Notes under the pieces: model-generated
Databases searched by the model: none
Told to the model about the DNA's origin: nothing
The model's input: only the letters and a program-made list of their open reading frames with translations
Assembly (NCBI GenBank): GCA_002706405.1
Contig: PALN01000096.1
Span: 1 to 64,000 of the forward strand
Reading direction: 5' to 3'
DNA: 64,000 nucleotides
Source: Rhodospirillaceae bacterium
GTDB lineage: Bacteria > Pseudomonadota > Alphaproteobacteria > Rhodospirillales > Casp-alpha2
Position numbers and translations under genes: made by a program
Shown here: positions 58,156-64,000 of the stretch, piece after piece
Layout of the letters: each line of letters begins with the position of its first letter
Numbering within the stretch: position 1 is the stretch's first letter

Positions 58156-58565
58156 GACGCAGAGCGGCTCAGCTGTCCGTCATTACCCATGATGCGCACG
58201 GCGGCATCGCCGCCGGCCAGCACATCCCAATCAACATCGCCCAGGATGCCCCGGGTATCGTCCGTATCGATGAAGACCTCGACTGCGGGCGTGACGACCG
58301 GATCGAAGCCGATAGGGTGGGTTCCCGGCCCGGGATGGGCAGTGCCGGGGAGCAAATTGCCGCTCCCGGACCGGGGCTCTTCGTTGGATGAGCGAAGAGC
58401 GAGCGTGGCATCGCCTGCCGCGGCGCCGTCGGCAGGTGCGAAATTGTTGAGGCCGTTCACATCGGCCGCGCCGACAACCAGGGTCGGGTCCGCCTTCTGG
58501 TTGTCGGAAAGGCTGCTACGGATTTCTTCAATCGCCGTGGCAACAAAATTACCTAGAATACTCAT
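58122..58565 (-). CDS. Hypothetical protein, 147 aa, overlapping the end of the secreted coiled-coil gene
   Basis: The product begins MSILGNFVATAIEEIRSSLS and its middle reads VFIDTDDTRGILGDVDWDVL. Codon use is strongly biased to G or C at the third position, as in neighbouring real genes, which supports coding. A GTGAGG sequence lies just before the ATG. It has no signal peptide or membrane helix and I recognise no family. Its last 34 bases overlap the 3' end of the convergent 917-residue gene. Its promoter would lie in the very AT-rich stretch 58596-58712. Confidence 0.65.
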   Translation of the reverse strand: MSILGNFVATAIEEIRSSLSDNQKADPTLVVGAADVNGLNNFAPADGAAAGDATLALRSSNEEPRSGSGNLLPGTAHPGPGTHPIGFDPVVTPAVEVFIDTDDTRGILGDVDWDVLAGGDAAVRIMGNDGQLSRSASYFPSKALTSS

Positions 58566-58595
58566 GGCCTCACCCCGACCGCCGATTCTCGCAAC

Positions 58596-58712
58596 ATTTG
58601 TATTATTATTACTTTCGTCTATGTTCCCATCAACTATATTATTTGTTCATAATTTTTGATTATATTTGTTATTTATTTAATGTAATTTTTCTTCAAATTT
58701 TATCTATCTGGC
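58596..58712. promoter_or_regulatory. Very AT-rich intergenic island before the kdsB-like gene
   Basis: About 115 bp with long A/T runs (for example TATATTATTTGTTCATAATT) stands out sharply from the GC-rich surroundings. It lies between the divergent 147-aa gene and the kdsB-like gene and probably carries both promoters, with an UP-element-like character or a site for a nucleoid protein. No ORF of note is present. Confidence 0.55.
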
Positions 58713-58790
58713 GGTACGGGCGGCCCAGGTGCTGTCCGCTGTTGTTTGCGAGGATGGCCTGACATAGAAAAGAGGCGGAGGAGAAACCCC

Positions 58791-59606
58791 ATGCCCAAAG
58801 GTCTCAGGACCGTCGTCGTCATTCCCGCCCGTTGGGGCTCGACCCGCTTTCCCGGCAAGCCGCTGGCCCCCGTGGCCGGGGTTTCCATGGTGCAGCGGGT
58901 CTGGGCGCTGGCCCGCGCGGCCGAAGGCGTGGACAGCGTCTGCATCGCCACCGACGACCCACGTATCGCCGAAGCCGCCGCCGGCTTCGGGGCCGAGGCC
59001 GTGATGACGCCCGAGGACTGCCGCAACGGCACGGAGCGCGCCCATGCCGCCGCCCTTGCCATGACCGAGGCACCGGACGTGATCATCAACCTGCAAGGCG
59101 ACGCGGTATTGACCCCGCCCTGGGTGGTGGCCGCCGTCGCCGGCGCCTTTGCCGACCCGGACGTGCGCATCGCCACGCCGGCGGTCGCCCTCAGCGATAC
59201 ACAGCTTGCCGCCCTCGAAGCGCACAAGAAGGACAGCCCGGCGAGCGGCACGACGGTCGTCTTGGATCGACAATCGAACGCGCTGTATTTTTCGAAAGCG
59301 GTCATTCCCTTTCGCCGCACCACCGCCGCGCCGATTTACCGTCATGTCGGCATTTACGGCTATCGGCGCGAGACCTTGGCCGCGTTGGTCGATCTGCCGG
59401 AAAGCCTGCTGGAGAAAACCGAGGGCCTTGAGCAGCTTCGGGCGCTGGAGAACGGTATCCCCATTCGGGTCGTGCCCGTGGACTACAAGGGGCGCACGCA
59501 TTGGTCCATCGACAGCCCCGCCGATCTTGCCGCCGCCGAAGACCTGATCGCCCGCGAGGGCGAACTGCTGACCGTCTACGATGGCACGGGCGCCGTCCGC
59601 CCATGA
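58791..59606 (+). CDS. kdsB: 3-deoxy-manno-octulosonate cytidylyltransferase-like enzyme
   Basis: This 271-residue nucleotidyltransferase begins with the CMP-Kdo synthetase signature VVIPARWGSTRFPGKPLAPV and contains DVIINLQGDAVLTPP and the late HWSIDSPADLAAAE. Canonical KdsB would form CMP-Kdo for lipopolysaccharide. The metal-binding block normally reads QGDEP and here is QGDAV, a subgroup seen in some alphaproteobacteria that may use a related 3-deoxy sugar acid; the Kdo assignment is therefore provisional. GGAGGAG lies 8 bases before the ATG. The histidine phosphatase overlaps by 4 bp. Confidence 0.82.
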   Translation: MPKGLRTVVVIPARWGSTRFPGKPLAPVAGVSMVQRVWALARAAEGVDSVCIATDDPRIAEAAAGFGAEAVMTPEDCRNGTERAHAAALAMTEAPDVIINLQGDAVLTPPWVVAAVAGAFADPDVRIATPAVALSDTQLAALEAHKKDSPASGTTVVLDRQSNALYFSKAVIPFRRTTAAPIYRHVGIYGYRRETLAALVDLPESLLEKTEGLEQLRALENGIPIRVVPVDYKGRTHWSIDSPADLAAAEDLIAREGELLTVYDGTGAVRP

Positions 59607-60271
59607 GGCTTCTCCTGGTCCGCCACGGCAATACCTTCGAAGCGGGGCAGACGCCGGTTCGGGTCGGCGCCAACGAAGACATGCCCCTGACCGCCGCCGG
59701 CGAAGGCCAGGCGCACGCATTGGCAGACGCCTTGAAGAAGACATCGATCCGCCCCGGCCTGTTTGTCTGTGGGCCGCTCAAGCGCACGCAGCGGCATACG
59801 GAAATTCTCATGACGGACCTCGGCGCATCGGAAACGGCCGAGGTCGACCCGCGGCTGACCGAAATCGACTACGGCCCCTGGGGCGGACTAAGTGACCCTG
59901 AAATCATCGACCGCTTTGGGCCGGCGGCGGCGCGCGAACTCGACGCTTGGGAAAAAGAAAGCCGCTGGCCGACGGAAACCGCCCAATGGCTGCCCGGCGC
60001 CGATACCGTACGGCGCGATATCAAGAACCTGACCGCGGACCTGTCGGCGCGCCTGGGCGCCGACGATACGGCGCTGATCTGTTCATCGAACGGAATTTTG
60101 CGCTATTTCCTCGACCTGACATCGGAAGGTCTGGCCGGCCATCAAGCCGCCGGTAATGCCAAGATGGCGACGGGCGCGGCATCGCTGCTCGACATCACGA
60201 ATGGCCATGTGCGCATTCGATTCTGGAACGTCAAAGCGGGCACGGCACTGCCCGACGCACAAGAGCGCTGA
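59603..60271 (+). CDS. Histidine phosphatase family protein
   Basis: This 222-residue phosphoglycerate-mutase-fold phosphatase has the catalytic RHG in LLVRHGNTFEAG (about residue 5-16). The second-half conserved positions appear in SNGILRYFL, where the usual catalytic second His is replaced: the block reads ICSSNG where VSHG is standard, so activity may be altered. It overlaps the kdsB-like gene by ATGA, which suggests a shared sugar-acid pathway, perhaps removal of a phosphate from the precursor (inference). Confidence 0.82.
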   Translation: MRLLLVRHGNTFEAGQTPVRVGANEDMPLTAAGEGQAHALADALKKTSIRPGLFVCGPLKRTQRHTEILMTDLGASETAEVDPRLTEIDYGPWGGLSDPEIIDRFGPAAARELDAWEKESRWPTETAQWLPGADTVRRDIKNLTADLSARLGADDTALICSSNGILRYFLDLTSEGLAGHQAAGNAKMATGAASLLDITNGHVRIRFWNVKAGTALPDAQER

Positions 60272-60287
60272 TCCGACCGGATCAGCG
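60266..60287 (+). terminator. Strong inverted repeat after the histidine phosphatase gene
   Basis: CGCTGATCC-GACC-GGATCAGCG forms a perfect nine-base stem with a four-base loop and includes the stop codon. There is no following T-run, so it may act as a factor-dependent terminator or an RNA-stabilising hairpin. Confidence 0.45.
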
Positions 60288-60414
60288 ACCATGGCGCGGA
60301 ACTGGGAAAGCCCCTGACATGATGGGGGAAAACCGCGTGACCGCCGGGACAAAAACCAAAACAGACAACGGCATCATCCGACCCTAAAGAAAGGGCCGGA
60401 CGCGCCATGCATGC

Positions 60415-60965
60415 CTATTTCTTCTTTGCAGCGGATTTCCGTGCAGCCGGCTTTTTCGCCGCGGTCTTTTTGGCTGCGGGCTTCTTGGCCGCCTTCTTCT
60501 TAGCGGCGGGTTTTTTGGCAGCGGCTTTCTTCGTGGCCGGCTTCTTAGCAGCAGCCTTTTTAGCCGCAGGCTTCTTAGCAGTAGCCTTCTTAGCCGCAGA
60601 CTTTTTGGCAGCGGTCTTCTTCGCGGCGGGCTTCTTCGCTGCCGACTTCTTCGCCGCAGGCTTCTTGGCCGCCTTCTTCTTGGCGGCGACCTTCTTCGCT
60701 GCAGGCTTCTTGGCTGCCGACTTCTTCGCCGCAGGCTTCTTCGCCGCCGTCTTCTTCGCCGCAGGCTTTTTGGCGGCGGTCTTTTTCGCTGCCGACTTCT
60801 TCGCCGCGGTCTTCTTGGCGGCGGGCTTCTTCACTGCGGACTTCTTGACAGCGGGCTTCTTCGCAACGGACTTTTTAGCCGTCGGCTTCTTGGCCGCGGG
60901 TTTGGCCGCCTTTTTCGCGGCGGGCTTTTTGGCCGTCGCGGACTTGGCCGCCGGCTTCTTTGCCG
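60415..60965 (-). repeat. Degenerate KPAAK-coding tandem repeat
   Basis: Imperfect 12-15-bp units coding for [15 protein letters not shown] and KKAAK run through nearly the whole H1-like gene. Synonymous differences between units (gcc, gca, gct, gcg) show an older expansion with drift. Such tracts change length by slippage between strains. Confidence 0.8.
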
Positions 60966-61002
60966 CGGGCTTCTTCGAAACTGTTTTCTTAGGTCCGGCC
61001 AT
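60415..61002 (-). CDS. Histone H1-like Lys/Ala/Pro-rich DNA-binding protein
   Basis: This 195-residue protein is built almost entirely from imperfect [14 protein letters not shown] and KKTAAKK units after a short [10 protein letters not shown] start, like bacterial H1/HctB/AlgP-type proteins. It is expected to be disordered and to bind DNA or RNA by charge, and may condense the nucleoid. The opposite strand also stays open here, giving a spurious Phe/Ala-rich ORF (60407-61018); the Lys/Ala frame is the real one by its known protein type and by the GGGG-type ribosome site upstream. Confidence 0.88.
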   Translation of the reverse strand: MAGPKKTVSKKPAAKKPAAKSATAKKPAAKKAAKPAAKKPTAKKSVAKKPAVKKSAVKKPAAKKTAAKKSAAKKTAAKKPAAKKTAAKKPAAKKSAAKKPAAKKVAAKKKAAKKPAAKKSAAKKPAAKKTAAKKSAAKKATAKKPAAKKAAAKKPATKKAAAKKPAAKKKAAKKPAAKKTAAKKPAARKSAAKKK

Positions 61003-61210
61003 TGCATGCCCCCCTTAACCGTTGAACAAATGCGGCCCGAGTATTCGCGGGCCGCGTCGCCAGTAAATATGACATTTTTATCCTGAACGATCCATGCGCC
61101 ATTTATTCGGCCAGCCATTATGCTAGATTTTGCGTTCGAACTCGCCGATCAAGCCGCGCAACTTCCGGGCGAATCGACTCATCGGAACTGTACATTTGGG
61201 GAGAGCACTG

Positions 61211-61618
61211 ATGCACAAGTCATTCATTATTGCCGTTGCCACGGCCGCTAGTTTCGGGCTCGCCGCATGCGGCGCGAAGGAACCCAGCACATTGACCTTT
61301 GAGCAGATCGCACCGGAATTGGCCAAGGGCGCCGACAGCTTCAAGGCCTACGTGAAGGGCCTCGACAACAAACTCGTGAAATGGTCAGGCACGGTCACGG
61401 AAACCCGAAAATGGCACGAAGACGACTACGCGCCGGCGGCCGGCATGCTGGTCGATATGGATGGCGCGCCAGGACCGGAGCTGTTCGTCAACATCGGCGT
61501 CGACGACTTGGAGACAGCCAAGACCGGCGCCAAGGTATCCTTTACCGCGCGCCTCATCGAGAGCGTCGACGAGAAAGGCAAGCTTCTGATCAAGATGAAG
61601 GTCGAAGAGTTCCACTAG
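61211..61618 (+). CDS. Small lipoprotein, function unknown
   Basis: This 135-residue protein has a lipoprotein signal peptide ending in the lipobox LAAC (Cys about residue 20), preceded by the hydrophobic FIIAVATAASFG. The mature part KLVKWSGTVTETRKWHEDDY, LVDMDGAPG and VSFTARLIE has the strand pattern of an OB-like fold, as in tRNA_anti-like lipoproteins, though that is only a guess. I chose ATG 61211 because it yields the lipobox and has GGGGAGAG upstream. Confidence 0.82.
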   Translation: MHKSFIIAVATAASFGLAACGAKEPSTLTFEQIAPELAKGADSFKAYVKGLDNKLVKWSGTVTETRKWHEDDYAPAAGMLVDMDGAPGPELFVNIGVDDLETAKTGAKVSFTARLIESVDEKGKLLIKMKVEEFH

Positions 61619-61639
61619 GCGCCGACGGCGCTGGCGGGA

Positions 61640-62548
61640 TCACGCCCGGCTGAGGATCAGCAGCAGGATCGCCAAAACGATCAGGGCGATCCCGATCACT
61701 TCCAGGCGCGCCACCTTTTCTTTGAACAGGAAAATCGACGCGGCGAAGGTAAAGACCAGTTCGATCTGCCCCAGGGCACGAACGTAGGCCGCGTTCTGCA
61801 TCGTGAAGGCGAAGCACCAGGCGATGGAGCCGGCCATACCGACCGCACCTACCGCCGCAGACCATCGCCAATGGACGAAGACCGCCTTCAGGGTCGGCGC
61901 TTCTTTCCACGCCAGGAAGGCCCCCATGGCGATCGTCTGGATAACCAATGACACCGACACCGTATAGGCGACGGTCATCGCCAAATCGTCCCATTTCAAG
62001 GACAGCGCCGCCCCGCGGAAGAATACGACCGACGCCCCCAGGAAGGCGCCGCAGATGAGCCCGATCATGGTCGGCTTTTCCGTCACCCCGGCCACCAGCG
62101 CCTTCAGCGATATCTTCGACTGCCCCGCCGACAGCACGACGACGCCGACCCCCGCCAGCGCGATGGCGGCGGCGGCGGATGCGGTCACCGTGTCGCCCAG
62201 GATCAGAAAGCCTAAGACGGCGACCTGGAACACTTCGGTCTTGGAAAAGGTCGTGCCGACCGCAAAGTTGCGAAACTGGAACAGGTACAGCAACAGCACC
62301 GTAAAGAGGATCTGACTGGCCCCGCCGAGAACGCAATACATCAGGAAGGTCGTATTGAATACGGGCAGGTCCTTGCCCCCGATCTCATGCAGCCCCCACA
62401 GGTAAAGCAGCGAAAAGGGCATGGCATACAGGAAGCGGACATAGGCCGCGCCCAGGGTCGTCAGCCGCCCCTTCAGATGTTTTTGCAACGCCGACCGCGC
62501 ATTCTGAAGAAATGCCGCAAGGACGGTGATCGGGATCCAAAGTTCCAT
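61640..62548 (-). CDS. EamA-family (DMT) transporter, copy 2
   Basis: This 302-residue protein has ten predicted membrane helices in two EamA repeats. It starts MELWIPITVLAAFLQNARSA and contains YVRFLYAMPFSLLYLWGL and LGQIELVFTFAASIFLFKEK, the latter a typical second-repeat block with Glu and Lys at the helix end. Probable exporter of a small metabolite; substrate unknown. It is unrelated in close sequence to copy 1 at 44808. The end of the lipoprotein gene lies 21 bp beyond its stop. Confidence 0.92.
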   Translation of the reverse strand: MELWIPITVLAAFLQNARSALQKHLKGRLTTLGAAYVRFLYAMPFSLLYLWGLHEIGGKDLPVFNTTFLMYCVLGGASQILFTVLLLYLFQFRNFAVGTTFSKTEVFQVAVLGFLILGDTVTASAAAAIALAGVGVVVLSAGQSKISLKALVAGVTEKPTMIGLICGAFLGASVVFFRGAALSLKWDDLAMTVAYTVSVSLVIQTIAMGAFLAWKEAPTLKAVFVHWRWSAAVGAVGMAGSIAWCFAFTMQNAAYVRALGQIELVFTFAASIFLFKEKVARLEVIGIALIVLAILLLILSRA

Positions 62549-62989
62549 GATGTCGGGAAGGCCTTATCGGAGGTGGGAGCATCATCCATACCCCGTTCAA
62601 TCTTGGCGGGAAATGCAATTTTCCCGCCCGAACCGGCCCGACTACCGCGCAATGGCGCACGACACAAAAATTTCACCTTTTTTTGCATATAAAAATATTG
62701 CCAAATAACCCGCATATAGCGAATAATTAGGTACGTGATGCGCGAATACGTATGTATGCAATCACGATTGCCGGACCGACAAGCAACGCACCGATGCATT
62801 GACCTTTGTCTCCCCTACAACCCATGACGCTCGGCAGCGAAGACCACGCCGATGCGCCGCAGATCAACAAAGGTTGCACGATGGCCTTGCACAGCGACTT
62901 CATACGTCCACGTTGCCGCTGGTTTACCCCGGCGCGGCCGACCCGCGCTCACGATGGACCGTCTCAGGAAATTTCCACAGGACGGTGCC
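62549..62989. promoter_or_regulatory. Intergenic region with AT-rich core, no convincing gene
   Basis: This 440-bp stretch separates the leftward EamA gene from a rightward small gene. Positions 62665-62760 are AT-rich and contain TATAAA-like and TACGTA sequences, fitting two divergent promoters. Short frames at 62799-62997 show mixed third-position bias and no ribosome site, so I do not call them genes. Confidence 0.5.
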
Positions 62990-63226
62990 GTGACTGACCC
63001 TGACCTCATCGTTCTGCGATCGAAGACGGACCCCTATCTTTTCATCATCACCGAACGCAGCCGCTACCGCACCGCGATGGATGCCTTTCACACCACCAAT
63101 CCGGACGACAGTCTGATCCATGTGCCGCCCGACCGGGCCCAGGCCTTGCTGCGCGGGATGACGGACCTGTCCTATGTCGTGGACGCCATCAACGCCAAAG
63201 GATTGTACCGCTACCAGACCAACTAA
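62990..63226 (+). CDS. Small hypothetical protein, 78 aa
   Basis: The product reads TDPDLIVLRSKTDPYLFIIT then a helix with DRAQALLRGMTDLSYVVDAI, ending RYQTN. I favour the GTG at 62990 with an AGGAC-like ribosome site; an in-frame ATG at 62954 would add 12 residues. There is no membrane segment or recognisable family. The next gene starts 80 bp downstream. Confidence 0.6.
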   Translation: MTDPDLIVLRSKTDPYLFIITERSRYRTAMDAFHTTNPDDSLIHVPPDRAQALLRGMTDLSYVVDAINAKGLYRYQTN

Positions 63227-63306
63227 CGCCTATCCCCACGCTATTTCATCACCGATCCAACCAGGACCTTTGAGGGAAGGGAGGGTACGATCGAGGATGC
63301 CTACAC

Positions 63307-63786
63307 GTGAATTTCTACAAGAGCCTCGCCGTCGCCGGCGGCGTTACAGGAACCATCCTGGGCGCCGTGTTGCTGACAGGGCTGATGACCCACAAGCAAA
63401 CAGAACTGGACGAAGCGGCACGCAGCCGTCCCCAGACCCTGCGCATACAGGCGATTCCTGTGCGCCTGGGCGGGTATAGCCTGAAGTACAAGCGAGGCAC
63501 CGGCGACATTGTCATGCTGTCCGTATCGGTTACCGTCCCGGGCGCCAAAGAAAAGGAACTGGTCTGTCGCCTGGCGCCGCGCCTGGTGTCGACCGTCACC
63601 AACGACGTAACCATCCGCTATGCCGAAACAGATGCCCTGCGGGCCGACCTGACCCGCACCCTGCCGGACCATCTGCGCCGCCGTTTCAATCTCGCCCTGG
63701 GCGGAACGCTGATCCAGAGCGTGACCGTCGACACGGTGGACGCCGGACAATTTCCGCCGCAATCGACCTGCAACAACGCCTCCTGA
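63307..63786 (+). CDS. Membrane-anchored hypothetical protein, 159 aa
   Basis: The protein starts at GTG (MNFYKSLAVAGG) with a GAGG ribosome site about 11 bases upstream. It has one N-terminal membrane helix (AVAGGVTGTILGAVLLTGLM) and a ~120-residue periplasmic domain with alternating strands (YSLKYKRGTGDIVMLSVSVT) and a helix LRADLTRTLPDHLRRRF. The layout is reminiscent of FliL-like proteins but the similarity is too weak to name it. Cys residues in VCRLAP and STCNNAS might pair. Confidence 0.7.
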   Translation: MNFYKSLAVAGGVTGTILGAVLLTGLMTHKQTELDEAARSRPQTLRIQAIPVRLGGYSLKYKRGTGDIVMLSVSVTVPGAKEKELVCRLAPRLVSTVTNDVTIRYAETDALRADLTRTLPDHLRRRFNLALGGTLIQSVTVDTVDAGQFPPQSTCNNAS

Positions 63787-63892
63787 CGCACGGCACGCCG
63801 GCGCAGCCCCTTTGCGAGACGGCGGCCCGGTGGTATCTGTTGGGCCGACAATCGTGCGAACAACAATGAACAAACGGGGGAGCACCTCACCC

Positions 63893-64000
63893 GTGAGCAG
63901 GGCGAACAACATCTTCGAGACGGACCTGGGACCCACCCCGGCCAACCATCAGCCGCAGACGCCGCTGAGTTTTCTGACTTGGGCGGCGTCCGTCTATCCC
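63893..64000 (+). CDS. Fatty-acyl-CoA synthetase, N-terminal part (cut by window end)
   Basis: Only 36 residues are visible, but NIFETDLGPTPANHQPQTPL followed by SFLTWAASVYP matches the N-terminus of long/medium-chain acyl-CoA synthetases of the AMP-forming family common in alphaproteobacteria. I prefer the GTG at 63893 with GGGGGAG ten bases upstream; an in-frame ATG at 63866 lacks a ribosome site. The 3' end is outside the window. Confidence 0.85.
   Translation, partial: MSRANNIFETDLGPTPANHQPQTPLSFLTWAASVYP

Noticed and set aside
60407-61018. Phe/Ala-rich 203-residue frame on the plus strand
   Set aside because: Antisense shadow of the Lys/Ala H1-like gene (AAG read backwards gives CTT/TTC). 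The minus-strand protein type is well known.
62806-62997. Short frames with polar products
   Set aside because: Mixed third-position bias, no ribosome site, overlap with a likelier downstream start.
1-64000. CRISPR arrays, insertion sequences, tRNA or rRNA genes
   Set aside because: No regularly spaced exact repeats, no transposase-like product and no rRNA-like or cloverleaf sequence noticed by eye.

Overview
The window comes from a GC-rich alphaproteobacterial chromosome. The order Rhodospirillales is likely but not provable from sequence alone. The pointers are a Kdo-type cytidylyltransferase (Gram-negative envelope), two XRE regulators of a type common in alphaproteobacteria, a histone-H1-like Lys/Ala protein, a PAS_5-type protein, and GCC/GGC/GAC-rich codon use. 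No rRNA, tRNA, CRISPR array, transposase or integrase was seen. Most genes look chromosomal and intact.

Region 1 (1-23510) is a type I secretion locus. Its first 20 kb is the 3' part of one giant gene that is already open at base 1. The visible 6689 residues run in this order: Ala-rich helical tracts interleaved with about nine copies of a ~100-residue beta domain (1-7400), cadherin/VCBS-like domains (7430-9490), a beta-solenoid-like stretch (9500-11150), six LamG-like domains alternating with cadherin-like domains (11170-17250), and RTX calcium-binding repeats with a C-terminal export signal (17250-20070). A dedicated ABC exporter and a HlyD-type adaptor follow. No TolC-like gene is present.

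Region 2 (23597-38774) mixes regulation and catabolism. It holds a DUF3467-like protein, two paralogous XRE regulators (24214 and 35240), and a divergent pair of catabolic operons. The leftward operon encodes a TAXI binding protein, an amidase and a carbamoylase-type hydrolase. The rightward operon encodes a thioesterase, a GntR/FCD regulator, a serine hydrolase and a PhyH-type dioxygenase. Then come a gamma-class carbonic anhydrase homologue, an acyl-CoA synthetase paired with a short citrate-synthase-like protein, a cytochrome c, an M20 carboxypeptidase, a PAS_5 protein, a GNAT enzyme and an ABM-domain protein.

Region 3 (39013-48832) holds an RND efflux pair, a CmcJ/AsaB-like oxidoreductase, a GFA-fold protein, an EamA transporter divergent from an ArsR-type regulator, an SDR with a GntR-like palindrome upstream, and a membrane protein with a Lys/Arg-rich tail ending in poly-Asp.

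Region 4 (48999-52210) is a complete zinc uptake system: znuA divergent from overlapping znuC-znuB-zur, with a candidate Zur operator between them.

Region 5 (52207-64000) contains a TPR/glycosyltransferase-like protein, an SDR lacking the usual catalytic Tyr, a bacterial voltage-gated sodium channel, a 917-residue secreted coiled-coil protein of unknown function, a KdsB-like cytidylyltransferase with a histidine phosphatase, the H1-like protein, a lipoprotein, a second EamA transporter, two small unknown proteins, and the start of a fatty-acyl-CoA synthetase cut by the window edge.

The best candidates for something undescribed are the mosaic giant adhesin and the divergent amidase/dioxygenase catabolic cluster. 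In the adhesin, the recurrent beta domain appears inserted inside other beta domains and is interleaved with Ala-rich helices.
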